Origin: Volvox africanus
Lineage: Eukaryota > Chlorophyta > Chlorophyceae > Chlamydomonadales > Volvocaceae
Direction: 5' to 3'
NCBI GenBank assembly: GCA_030268105.1
Contig: BSDZ01000017.1
Coordinates: 2,398,001 to 2,462,000 of the forward strand
Length of the DNA stretch: 64,000 nt
The notes under the pieces were generated by a model. It made no database searches. It was not told the origin of the DNA and saw only the letters and a program-made list of their open reading frames with translations. Shown here one piece after another: positions 53,001-64,000 of this stretch. Positions within the stretch are counted from its first letter, which is position 1. Every line of letters starts with the position of its first letter. The position numbers and the translations under genes are program-made.

Positions 53001-56000
53001 GGCATGGCGCGTCCTAGGCACCTTCCGGCCACTCGCTGCAGCCGCTCCGCTGTTGTGGCCCACCATGCCTCATCCCGATTTCGCTGCGCCGCCAGCAGGT
53101 TGTGGCAGTAGCGGGGAGTGACATCCAACAGGGCGCCCCGCTCCGAAGCCACCACGTAGCAAACCGGGGTGGGACGTAGCGTGGCGCTGTCCACTAGTTC
53201 GGGCCTGAGGAAGAGGAAGGGAGGGAGGGAGAAAAGGAGAAAAGGGAATCGAAACGAAGGAAAGAGGATGGAGCCCGCCTGGCCCAGAAGACCTGACGTT
53301 CAGGAAGCAACTGGCCCAGAAAAGGACAGGGAAGAATCTGAGGAGGATCAGAGTGTGTGACTGAGACGGAGGGACATTCATCAGCATCAGCATCAGCATC
53401 AGCATCAGGATCAGGAGCGGGAGCAGGGACAACTCCGTGGAGAGCAGCCAGGACATCGGGGGATGCCGCAGCGGAGCTTCAGAACCAAGAGAAAAGAACC
53501 GCGACCCGGAGCAAGAATCCCACCGACGTGGGGCTTAAATGAGGTTGCGTAGTGATACGATTGAGGAGTAGTGACGAATGCCTCAACCTTAGCTGGAGAG
53601 GTGGAAGCAACCGTAATGAATGCAACCGGACTTCAACCGGGGTCAACCAGGGCAAAGCAAGACGACAACCGGGGGATGCCGGTATTGCACTGCGGTTCAG
53701 CTCGAGTCCCTCGGCCCGCCATCGGCACATCTGAGGAGGTGAGCACCAATATCGACTGTATCGCATCACAGAGCGTGAGAGTTGTATCGCCTAAACCCAA
53801 TTTCCCGCCCGGTGCGCTGGCGGACCAGTACACGTGATGCCTTGAGTGCGGGAGCCTTTCATTTCCGCATCCTCCCTTTACGCCAATGCTATGAACCCAA
53901 CACTTCATTCATTACGGTTTTCGGTGCATCCCCCTTAGTCAGCCGTACCTGTCCACGTAGCCATTGGCCACATCAACCGCCACCCAGCGGCCCCGTGCCA
54001 CGCTGCCGCAATACACTTCTGCCCAGCAATTGACCACCACTTCTGGCCGTACACTCATCGCGGTGCCCACCGGTGCGCCAGATCCCGACGAGCTAGCTCC
54101 AGCTACAGATCCACTGCCCGCAGCCTTCCCGACACCACCGCGGCGGGACTGAGACCTTAAGCTTCCTGTTCCACTTTCGCCAGCCTTGTCCGCTCCAGCC
54201 TCTGCTTGTTGCTTCTGTCTCCCAGCAGCAGGGTCCATGCTTGTGGCCAGAAGGGCCATTTGCAGCTGCCGCTCAAACTCCTCCTCGCCCTTATTGGGTC
54301 TACCGGAGGAAAGCGCGCACACGATGGGCAAATATAAGAGCAAGCCTCGCATTCTGAAGGTGGCTATCAAAACCGTTTACTCCGTATTCGTGAAAACAAT
54401 ATAATTGCGATGCGTATAGAGATATCAACGCATGCACACGTCTTCGACCGTAGTGGCTGTAGGGTATGCTGGCCGTGATAAGCTTTCATTGCCGCAAATA
54501 TCTTCCAACCAAAAGCGAGACACAGTCACCTGCTAGCTGCGGCACAGCCTGTCGCCACCAATTCCACTCCAGCGTTATCTCGCTCGGCCGCTGCTATAAC
54601 AGCGCTGCCGTTACCGCCAGCAACAGTTCCGACGTCGCCGCCGCCTCTTTTCCCTCCGTTCTTCTGTGTGATCTCTGTTGCCCCGTTGGCCGCCGCTGGG
54701 GCGGGCTTGCTCCTGGCCGCTGTCTTACTTGTGCTAATGACACCATCGCCAGGGCCTCCCGCCCAGCTGCCACTCTCGCTTCCTGCCCCAACCTTCTGTT
54801 TTTTCCCTTTCCTGACCCCGTAGCCCTTTTCCGCCAACACCTCCTCCAGCTGACGGCCCTTTTTTGCCCTCGAGGCAGCTCCCATGGACCCCGAGCCGGA
54901 CTTCTGACCAGTTACAGTAGCAGCCTGCGGTGGCAACTGGTCCCCCGCCTCCAGGTCCAACGCCAGCCGGGGCCGGCTGCCCCCCGACGGGGCCGCTGCT
55001 GTGCGCACCGTCAGGGGCTTAGCCCTCCATGGTGCCAGTGGCACTGCATCCAGCAGCCGCACCACCCGGGCGCTGACTCCCTGAGCCCGAACCAGCGCCA
55101 CGAAGAGGGCCACCAGACACTCCACCGTGCCCGCCTGGGACCGTGCCGTGCGGAGCAGCTGTGTATGACAACACGTACGAGGGAAGGGAGCGACAAACCA
55201 GACCGTATGGGGGAGTGTGAGCTATGCAACAGGAGATGCGGAGGCTTTGTAAATGCAGGGTGCGAAGGGTGGCAGGCAACGAAGCAGTAGCCGGAAGGGA
55301 AGGCCGCATAGTACCTGCTCGTCCAGCTCGTCCTCCACCCGCAAGCTACTACCACGTCTCCCTTCTCGCCTGTGTTCCCGGCCCCACACTAGGTCCGGCG
55401 GCAGGACTGCGAATGTGTTACGGAACCAGGTCGCCAGAGGCAGCATGCCGTTTATGGCCCGCTGGGCCTCCTCGGCCGACTGATTCACGAGCGCCGCGGC
55501 GGGGGACAGCAGGGACAAGGCCGTGGCCTGAGCAGATGGGTCGGGTACAACAACTCTGTTAGCAGGCAATCAGGTGCGAAGACGGGGAGCCGGAGACTGT
55601 ATGTGCCTCAGGGTCTCTGACCTGCACCACGGGTTGCTCGGCGGCCCAGTCCAATAGGAGCACCCGCGCGAGGAGACACAAAACATGACTACGATGCACA
55701 GCAGCAGCAGCCTCACGTTCACGTTTAGTTATTACATGTTTCGCGCGACGCTCAGGGCCTGCAGAAGGATTCCAAGGGGCAGAGTTGGGAAAGACAGGAA
55801 GGCTACTGGTATTGGCAGCCTAAAGTGCATCGCTTCATAGGGAGTACACAAGTGATGAATAAGGGGGGGGGAGCTCGCAGAGGCTCGGGTGCGTACGCAG
55901 GGAGTAAGGCACAGGTGCAAATCCTTGGCCGTGCTATCCACAACCTTCACACCGTTGTACAGAGAGACAACATGCTGACCGCACCTCCATCTATATGAAA

Positions 56001-56152
56001 AACATGTTGGACACACCTTCATCATCCAAGACAAATTCAATACCGCTCCTATGTGCTCCCTGCTTCTGCTCATCATCCACGCAGATGACCTCCCAATCCT
56101 CCTCCTCCACCTCTTCCCATTCCAAATCCTCTGTTCCTCCATAGGCCATCAT
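50090..56152 (-). CDS. XPC: XPC/Rad4 DNA damage recognition protein
   Basis: Starts global-genome nucleotide excision repair in the nucleus. Ten exons in phase: 56152-56017, 55758-55622, 55527-55315, 55158-54530, 54299-53949, 53204-52448, 51948-51835, 51506-51309, 51133-50636, 50176-50090; about 1039 residues. Exon 1 begins with ATG-ATG and an acidic stretch (LEWEEVEEEDWEVICVDDEQ). The transglutaminase-like domain follows (HVLCLLARVLLLDW; ALFVALVRAQGVSARVVRLL; NCWAEVYCG; WVAVDVANGYVD; GALLDVTPRYC), split by long Ala/Ser/Gly/Lys-rich insertions. BHD1: FKNHPLYVLKRHIGKYE joined to RGEPYYPRSDLSVLHTVERW. BHD2: NLYGRWQTDEWIPPVA. BHD3: LGIDYAPGLVGFEVQGGRMV and EGVVVCEEVSELVVAAYLE. The last exon is the least sure; reading on past 50636 would instead give an Ala-rich tail to 50447. 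Confidence 0.93.
53378..53416. repeat. (CATCAG)n microsatellite in an XPC intron
   Basis: Roughly six hexamer units, followed by degenerate atcaggagcggg-type units, in the intron between XPC exons 5 and 6. Confidence 0.85.
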
Positions 56153-59100
56153 GCAATGATATTATTCTAAGCGTTGCCTATAGCAAATGCACTCGTCACG
56201 AAAAGTGGTCCTCTTGCACAAACCATTCGGAGCTTTCATGAACCATTAGTATCAGTTATATTATATTGATACCAAATACAATGTTTATCAAAGCGTGTCC
56301 CTGTTCGGGGCTCATGCATGGCGCGTATGGACGCTATGCGTTGCGTGCTTCGCCAGCTGGTCCACGCCAGGAAACCTTGCGCAACGGGAAGAATACCCCT
56401 TGAAGCTACGCAAACACAGAAATCAACGCTTTAAAATACATGTATGGACTGCAGACTGTAATGGTTCCCGGTCTTAATGACTTGCAGTCTATAACGTTAT
56501 ACAGCCTTGAGCACTTGTGGGAAGGTCAACCTTTATAGGACCTCTTCCACGAGCTCCGACTCGTGATTGCGACCCCAGGCATAGTCCTACCCAAGACAGG
56601 GGTAAGGAAGAGGGAGTGAACACGAACGCTGCACCGTGCTGCATAGGTCTCAGGTTGAGGCCACATCACGTGGAAGCTCGTGGCGAGTTGATTTTTTTAA
56701 CAGGGGAGGCGTGCGTGAGGTCGAATAAGCCATGATTTCATACGTGCGTACATGTCGACCATGATGGCAAAGGAGGCAAAGGTTACACATTATTGGTAGA
56801 TGGAGAGATGGCGTGATCTGCACATGCGTGCGCGACTGCATGTGGTTACAAGTGGCCGAGGCAGCATGCGTCTCATCACACCGCATATCGACTTGGAAGG
56901 TTGCAGACCTCCGTGCATCCGGAGGTCGAGGTCGAGGTAAGCGGTGACAACTTCCGGCCGGACACACAAAACATCCAACTAAGCCGGGTAAGGCAAGACC
57001 TAACATTTTCATGTTAAAAACCGGATGTCAGCACAGCATGCTGCGCAAACACGTCTTCATAAGCCCTAGGCCTCATCGATGGGAAAAGTCGCAAGCGGTC
57101 CGTTAAAGCTGTTCCTGACCCCGGATATTGCCGCCTCCCTCATAGCAATCCTGATGATAAGACTTCGCTGCCGCTGAACCTTAATGTGTCACTGCACGCG
57201 AAGGCGTGCCAAGGCTGAACCCAAACGAGCCTAGAGCTTCATGCGCTTAAGGAACTGAAACTGAAAGGCAATCGCTAATTTGGCACGCAGCTGAGATGTT
57301 GGAAATCGCACGGAGGAGCCCGCACCGTGGCGGCCTTCCATTATACCAAAAGGCAGCACGATACTCCACCCCGACCTAGGTTGCATAGAGCAGCGCTGCA
57401 CCATATGGAAGGAATGACCCAGTAAACGAGATCGCCGGTGCCACGGTGGTATCCTCCCGAAGGCATGATGGGACAGGCCAACCCATTGACGGCGTGATTG
57501 GGAGATACATATGATGATGCCTCCAAATACCCATACTGCCTGATGTGCGATGAAGTGATTGCATGGCATCTGGTTCCAGCCACAAACGCAATCCGTACGG
57601 CGGTTGTACTGCGAATACCTGCGGCGATTACGGCGAATGGAGAAACGTGGGGATGCCCACGTAGTTCCATCCCGCACGACGCAGTCTTGACATACGCCAT
57701 CGAAACGAGTACTTAAGAGACTTGCAAGCCCGCGCTTATCGTCCCACCGACTTTGTTGCGGCGCAATACTGATGCACAACTATTGTCAGTGTCATTATGT
57801 TGGGGGCACAAGACAGGCCACAAGGAGGGTTCCAAATCGACCCTTTAACATTTCTTTTTTAAAAAGTCCCCCATGCCAAAAACACGGAATTACGATCGAC
57901 AGAAAAATAGCATAATCCAAAAAGCGAATAAGCCATATTAGGGTGACAATGGAGCGGGATACACCGGGGTCCACGGAGTAGGGCAGCGGTTGTTTGTATA
58001 CATCTGTGCACGTGTGCGTGTTTGCGTGTAGTATATAGGGTTCGGGTGGGCTTAGATTTTCGCACTGTGGCGTCCACGTCCATCTGTCTGTGCGTCCACG
58101 GCCGTCTTAACTCATCACACTCCGAGGCCCATGCCAACTTCAACTGCACGCCAATTAATCGACCACGAGCAGGGCATCCATTCGAGTAGTATCAAACATT
58201 TAGGCACCAACAGAACATTATGCTTCTTTACCATAACGCATTACGGCGTGTGTGGTGTGACGCAGTTCGGACTGCGACGCAGGCCAGGGCTGGAGCACGA
58301 GGCCGCAGCGCCCTGGTGGGTGAAGACATGCGACTCAATCGCGAAGAAGGGGACCAGGCACACAACAGAGCCCTCAAGCAGGGTCTGGCAACGCTGACGA
58401 TGTCCCACGACGCGTCTCGTCTCGACGTTGAAACTATCAACTAACCGATATGATCAACTAAAATTGAAACTGAGAACCCGCGGGACCGGTCCCGCGGTCG
58501 AATGCAGGCCCTTCCTCGTTGGGTTTTTAAAAGGGGGCCTGCTGCGGCCCCAAAGCTTTCGAATTGCATGCGACGCGACACTCATCCGGAAGGACATGAT
58601 CAGCTTTACCATAATACGCACGGTATAATTAGCAGCATTTCAGAAAGTTACGACCCACGTGAGATTAGAGATTTCTGGACCACACAAACGCCCCAGCAGG
58701 TTGACCCACATAGCATATACAACTTATTCTTAAGTCAGGGAGAGGTCATTTTTAAAATTCACGCGCTCGCAAATCCTGACTTGTGAGACCGGATCAGCTA
58801 AACGGATGGCGCTAACAAGATGGCACACCAACAGCAACAAGAGAGGTGCCGGAGCGCGGTCCAGAACGCAGTTGTTCAAGCACAACCTCCAAGCCTCCGA
58901 CGACCGGCAGCCGTATCACAGGGGGCCTGACGTCCTGGTTGCAGGCCGCCGGAACAGGTAGCTGCTCCGCCGGGGTCATTCAGTCTTTCCCACCACACGG
59001 ACAGCGCGCAATCTCGGGGAGCTCCAGTCGCTTTAACCTCCTTCAATTCTTCTGAACGAAAAACAACAAACCAGCCAACAAGAAACTTGAGGATAAAGCT

Positions 59101-59471
59101 AAGGCCGAAAGGCTTCAAGTAGTAATGTTGTTTCCTGAAGGCAGCGCGGGTCCATTTCCATGAGGTGCAGGGGAAATCTGTGGTCGGCTGCAGGGCTCCA
59201 GCACCCGGACTGCTGCTTGCCGGCTGCTGCTGCCATGCGGACGGTATCGACCTGGATAGCAGGTAGGAAAGGATCTCATGCCTGATATGCCGCTGGTGCT
59301 CCAAATGGATGCTGCTATCCATCCTGTCGCCGCTGCGCGCAAGTGCCTCCACACTCCCGAGGCACAACGCTGGCAGTAAACCTGGGTCCAATTGAAGCGC
59401 TTAAGCGCCAAAGCTCAGTTGGGCCACCGAAAGTCGGCGCGGCCATCTTCACCACGTTCCTCCTTTCGTCC
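56153..59471. other. Intergenic between XPC and the ankyrin gene
   Basis: Holds the XPC upstream region and the 3' flank of the ankyrin gene. Several frames of 60-180 codons (largest 57231-57779, minus) overlap one another without splice context or similarity and are not called. A 20-bp perfect palindrome lies at 58478-58497. No TGTAA signal for the ankyrin gene was found close to its stop. Confidence 0.4.
58478..58497. repeat. 20-bp perfect palindrome
   Basis: ccgcgggaccggtcccgcgg is its own reverse complement, in otherwise unremarkable and less GC-rich surroundings. Confidence 0.9.
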
Positions 59472-62059
59472 TCAGAAGAACGCCTTCATCAGCGCCGAGC
59501 TTCCCACTTGCAGCAGGTTCTTCCCGTCTGGGAGGATGCCCCGGACTCTGCTGGAGCTGCACAGATCAGAAGGGTAATTGCCGGCCTGCAGAGCGACACA
59601 CAACACGACAGCAGTCAAAACGAAATGTATATATAAGTGCGTTAGGGGTTGGGACTTATGAGCGGCATGATGTCATGTCCTGCATGATGGTGGCAAGGGG
59701 TCATAGTCGCAAACGGCCCTGGTGCACATTCTAGGGCCGAGAATGAGCTCGGGTGGTTCCGGAAGACGGAAGCTGCACCATGCGTTCCGGATGTAGCTGG
59801 TGGTGTGGCGGAGAACAGGACAAAGCAATGCAGCGAAGGGTGAGGGGAGGCAGGAGAGTTGCGCACAGCTCAGGAGTGCAGCGCCCCGACCCGCGAGAAG
59901 CTCCCGTCCACCTCAACACCTTCATCCGTGGCCACCTTTACGGAGGTGGAAGGGACTTACCGAAGTAGCTTTCTTGGTGGTGGAGCCAGCGGCCTTGAGC
60001 AGCTTACAGCACTCGTATGAATCTTCCTTTGCGGCATAATGAATCGGCATCCAGCCGTCCTGCAAGCGGGGTGACGAAGGGAGATGTGCAGTACACTTAT
60101 TTCGCTCCAAACTCTTAATCAATAGTTAACTTGCAGTGTAAGGCACCTCAACTGCCAACTTTATGGCCTCAAATTGTTTGCTAACTGCATGAATGTTCCG
60201 AAGGAGCCACGGAAACACAGAAAGGATCTCGAGGGAAGGATTGCGGGAGCCAAAGCCATGAAACAGACTGCCCGACAGATGCACTGCAAACAAAGTATTT
60301 GTCGGATGTCAGGGACGGAGTATCCACGGCGCCACAAGTCCACGACGCCAAGCTTGTCGCGTCACGCCTTCCAGACGCGACATGAAATGCAAGGGGACGT
60401 CAGCGGACGGTTCGCCGCACCTTGTCAGTAGCCTCCACTCGGGCCCCGGCGTCGATCATGGCCTTGAGTGCCTCTACGCTACCCTGCTGAGCAGCCGACA
60501 TGAGCGGCGTCCTGCGGTCGCTCTGGAAGAATTGCATACCAAGGGGTGAGCAGCAGTGGTAGTAGCATTCTTAGTAACAGTAGCACTGGGAGAAGGATCA
60601 GCTCGGAGTGCGGTGCGGTAAGCCAGCGACACCACACCACACACCGCTGAACCCCAACCTGCCGAAATACCTTGCATCCTTGTCTGACGCTCTTTTTAGA
60701 TCCACCCACGTACGGAAACGGACTGGTCCAGTGAAACATCCAGTACGTACTTCAAGTAATATGTTCGTGCGCAAACCCCATGAGGACATGGCCAGGTCAC
60801 ATGGCACGGACCGCATAAAGTCGCGTCCTGCTGGTAAGTAAATGTAGCATGGCTGCATGGTTTAAATACCGATACTGTCCATCCAACCGACCACGGAATG
60901 CTGGAATGCTAAGTTTACTGAAGACCCCCTGCCCCTACTCCACGGTGTGAGCATTGGAGCACGTCGCACGCACCGGCTCACGGGACTCGGTGCTAGCTTT
61001 GCACTGGCACAGGGCCTTGACCGCATCCGCATGGTTGTACACACAGGCCCGGTGCAGTGGCGTCCCAGCCTGAGGTCAATATGGACACCGGTCAGGACGA
61101 AGAACTCAGACTTAACAGAGGAATAACTCTACATATTCTCGGGAGAGAAGATAGGAAAGGGAGGGGGATGAGAGTATAAGGGGAGAGGCGGATAGGAATA
61201 CTTCTGTGCAGTGATGAGGGGCTTTAGCGCCCAGGATGAAACAGTGGCCGCTCGGTAGTGCGGCTTCACAGGGGGCAGGAGGGGATTGCATGAAAGCGGG
61301 GCCAAGAGGACATGCGACAAGGCAATGCCATGTTGATTTCAGATATGTACAGCGTCCCGTTCTCGCATGGCAGCTGAAGCTGAAGCCGGAGCTCAAGCTG
61401 GAGTAATGTTTGCGCAGCCGCCCTGGCCCCTGTACAGGCCAATCGAACCGTGCTATTTAAGCGGAAGGAACAGTGCAGGGCTAGCAATGTTCTCTGCGCT
61501 ACGTGATGGAGGTTCCCAATCGAAATGTGCAGTTCGTATCCTCACTGATCCGTTCGCGTCCATCTTGGCTCCACCCTTAGCCAGCGCGTGGATGGCGGCT
61601 GCCTTCCCGACCTCCGCGGCCACGTGGAGCGGCGTGAGGGCTTTCTGCAGGACAGGCGGGAAGAGGAAGGCGGAGCCATCAGTAGCAAGGGTACGGGTAC
61701 GGACAAAGACAGCGCAAGTTTCCAATCAACTGGTTTCAGCATAACAATTTCGTGTACTCCAGCCGCAGTAAGGGAAGTCCGATAGTAATAGTAATAGTAA
61801 TAGTAATAGTAATAGTAATAGTAATAGTAATAGTAATAGTAATAGTAATAGTAATAGTAATAGTAATAGTAATAGTAATAGTAATAGTAATAGTAATAGT
61901 AATAGTAATAGTAATAGTAATAGTAATAGTAATAGTAATAGTAATAGTAATAGTAATAGTAATAGTAATAGTAATAGTAATAGTAATAGTAATAGTAATA
62001 GTAATAATAATATTATTATTCTTACAATTACTACTATTATTATTATTTATTTATTATTT

Positions 62060-62091
<32 letters not shown>

Positions 62092-63555
62092 TATTAAGAA
62101 GAAGAACAACAAAAATAGTAGAAGTAATAGTAGGAGTCGTAGAAAAACTATCTATTATCTTTTGTATATGTTGTATCTCTGTTGTGTCGGCCCGATCGGA
62201 AGGATGACCATCTGAGGTCCAGGATCCTTTGACACTGCCCGTAGATACCCCAGGATACTACACTATACTACCTACTACCAAAAATTCAATTGTAGTCAAA
62301 TATTATTGTGGAACATCTAGATCTAGAGAGAGATCTAGGCGACTTAAGCATCGCAAGCAATTTAGCTAAAGGATTAAAGGGAAAGATGTCCGGCCATAGC
62401 CTGGTGTATGGTAATGGGGTTGGGAACTGAGGGGTGGCTGTGTAATAGTCGTACACGTACGGCCAGCACACCAGCAAAAGATAAAAGTGCAGAAGCACCA
62501 TATCAGCATCTCGAAAAGCCTTTACGGCGCTCAACTACTACTACAGGCCGGCTCTCCTGTATGCCCGCACCACCGAGTTTCAAACTATCCACAGCCGCGA
62601 CGTTGGAGTTGAAACGGAACTTTGAAACGAGAGCCGATGAGTGTAAGCTAAGTAATGAGTGGGCGCGCCTTTCAACACTTATTCACACAAGTGTCTCCAA
62701 GTGCAAGCTACACTCTGTTGAACTTGGGCGGGGCGGGGTTGTGCGGGATTGGGTGGGGAATAGGCGAGCGAATGGGTAGAATTGAAAATGATAACGTCTT
62801 GCCATCTACTCCCTTCCCCTCACCTCCCCGGCTTGGACCACATTGGGGTCCAACCCCGCCTGCAGCAGCAGCCGGATGATGTCGTCGTTGCCATTTTGCG
62901 CCGCAGCGTGCAGGATGGCATAGCCGTTCTGTAGGAGCGGGATGGGGACCAGCGGGATTGCTCGGACACATGAACAAGCTGTCCAGCATTCGGAAAGCAG
63001 CTTGCATGCCCAGTCTGCCAACGGCTGAGCGGCTGCTGGTCTTGTTGGTGCTGGTACTGCTGGTACTTTTCATGCTCTAAGGACACATGATGTAGGTGCC
63101 CACCCTGTTCATCTCCGTCACTCACCAGACGCCATCCGAACATCGCTTTAGACTCGGTCGCTCACCCTTTTCCCTCTCGCCTTCCAACGTCAGTGGCAGG
63201 AGTAACAAAGCGCGTGCGTCCAATCCTCCAAACGACGCATTTGGAGACCTAACAGCCCTTAAGCCCGGCGACTGCAGGTAATCCTTGAAGTCCTTGAATT
63301 GAGATACAGGCCTTCACTGAACCCAATCCAACCCAAATCCTATGTGCTGACGAGCTCATCTGTGGCAGTTGCTATCAGCCACCTCGGATCCACTCAACGA
63401 TACGCGATTGCAGGCGCAACTCCCAACAGCCCACCCCAACACCGCACCCGCACCTTGCTCTTGATGTCTTTGTTGACGTCGGCCTCCAGCAGAACGCGAA
63501 CCACGTCGGGTGTTTTGTTGGAAAGCGCAGCCAGGTACAGGGGGGTCTTGCCATC
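59472..63555 (-). CDS. Ankyrin-repeat protein, 3' part
   Basis: Exons, all phase 0: 63555-63454, 62928-62824, 61644-61546, 61069-60974, 60522-60421, 60059-59961 and 59585-59472 (stop TGA 59472-59474). Six exons of 32-35 codons each encode exactly one ankyrin unit: DGKTPLYLAALSNKTPDVVR; NGYAILHAAAQNGNDDIIRL; KALTPLHVAAEVGKAAAIHA; AGTPLHRACVYNHADAVKAL; DRRTPLMSAAQQGSVEALKA; DGWMPIHYAAKEDSYECCKL. The last exon is a short tail ending SSALMKAFF. Ankyrin arrays bind other proteins; no catalytic or membrane segment is seen, so a function cannot be given. The 5' part, including the start codon, is probably beyond the right end of the window. Confidence 0.85.
61782..62006. repeat. Long (AGTAAT)n hexanucleotide array
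   Basis: About 37 near-perfect copies of the six-base unit (atagta / agtaat) over roughly 225 bp. It passes into AT-rich att/tta repeats and then a (cat)n run at 62060-62091. The block is in the ankyrin gene intron 61645-62823. On the plus strand it translates to Ile-Val repeats, which is an artefact of the unit and not a protein. Confidence 0.97.
62060..62091. repeat. (CAT)n trinucleotide run
   Basis: About ten tcatcat units just after the hexanucleotide array and before dispersed repeat copy C; part of the same simple-repeat cluster. Confidence 0.9.
62170..62263 (+). repeat. Dispersed repeat family, copy C
   Basis: Third copy of the repeat seen at 46351-46450 and 46653-46753, inside the ankyrin intron and about 80 bp after the simple-repeat cluster. 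It lacks the roughly 12-base segment around cagccaacaaa found in copy A but keeps ggcccgatcggaagga and cccgtagataccccagga. Confidence 0.88.
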
Positions 63556-64000
63556 CTGCAGAAGGGGGCCCCAGCACCAGCGGGGTCAGCGTCACGGATT
63601 TACGGCGGTAGAGGGAAGGCGGCCCCCTGATACAGAAGTTGCACAGCTACTCGTAGAGAACTCCCCGCAGGAGCATACCACAATACACGATGTTGTACCT
63701 TCCTGTCTGAAGGTCAAGTTGGCCCCACACGGCTCCGGCAGGAACCGTTGCCAAGGCAATATGCCCATCCACTCATCCACCCATCGACCCGCACTGAAGA
63801 CTAGGATATCTGCCGCGCTCGCAGATTAAGGTGCACAGTGAAAACAGAAATTGCCCGAGCACGCACCCAGACCGTATTCCCACCGGTGCCGGAAAAACTT
63901 GCAGCTGCACCGCGTTCTTGTTCGAAAACAGCTCAATCCTCATCCAGGTGCTAGCGACAGACGCATGTGTTCCCAGTGGGCCCCGTCTACCAGCCACGCC
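63556..64000. other. Right edge, probable ankyrin intron or upstream exon
   Basis: The exon at 63555 starts in phase 0 after an acceptor, so the gene must continue into this stretch or beyond the window. No further ankyrin unit is readable here. Confidence 0.4.

Noticed and set aside
57231..57779. 182-codon minus-strand frame
   Set aside because: Two other frames are also open across it, composition is uneven, there are no splice partners and no recognisable motif.
61782..62091. Possible CRISPR array
   Set aside because: The repeat unit is only 6 or 3 bp with no spacers, and this is eukaryotic nuclear DNA; it is a microsatellite.
61752..62207. Plus-strand frame made of Ile-Val repeats, membrane-like
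   Set aside because: It is a translation of the (AGTAAT)n array and not a gene.

Overview
The window is nuclear DNA of a green alga, most likely volvocine (Chlamydomonas/Volvox group). The genes are dense in introns, with about 100-700 bp introns and clean GT-AG borders that stay in phase. TGTAA, the polyadenylation signal typical of these algae, lies soon after several stop codons. Proteins are rich in Ala/Gln/Pro/Ser tracts. A plant-type WHIRLY gene sits beside a Ty1/copia element and a Ty3/gypsy chromovirus. The species cannot be named from the sequence alone.

Layout, left to right. (1) 1.4-5.8 kb, minus: an IGHMBP2-like superfamily-1 helicase with its R3H domain placed before the helicase core; one intron carries a perfect 72-bp direct repeat. 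(2) 7.1-8.7 kb, plus: the RT/RNase H end of a copia element. (3) 11.4-12.8 kb, minus: WHIRLY, four exons. (4) 14.5-35.7 kb, minus: a very large intron-rich gene, or several genes, for a mostly disordered protein (Ser/Arg, Pro, Gln) ending in coiled coils. (5) 36.7-41.1 kb, minus: a leucine-rich-repeat protein. It diverges from (6), adenylate kinase, 41.6-44.1 kb, plus, six exons. (7) 44-49 kb: a repeat-rich gap with SINE-like copies and a decayed gypsy chromovirus next to a well-kept LTR. (8) 50.1-56.2 kb, minus: a complete ten-exon model of the DNA-repair protein XPC/Rad4. (9) 59.5 kb to at least 63.6 kb, minus: the 3' part of an ankyrin-repeat gene in which each visible ankyrin exon encodes one repeat; an intron holds a long hexanucleotide array and a third copy of the dispersed repeat.

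The genes do not form a pathway. Three (helicase, WHIRLY, XPC) act on nucleic acids, but this looks like ordinary gene order in an algal chromosome. I found no clearly new biological system. The most open item is the giant disordered-protein locus, whose few ordered segments I could not assign to a family.
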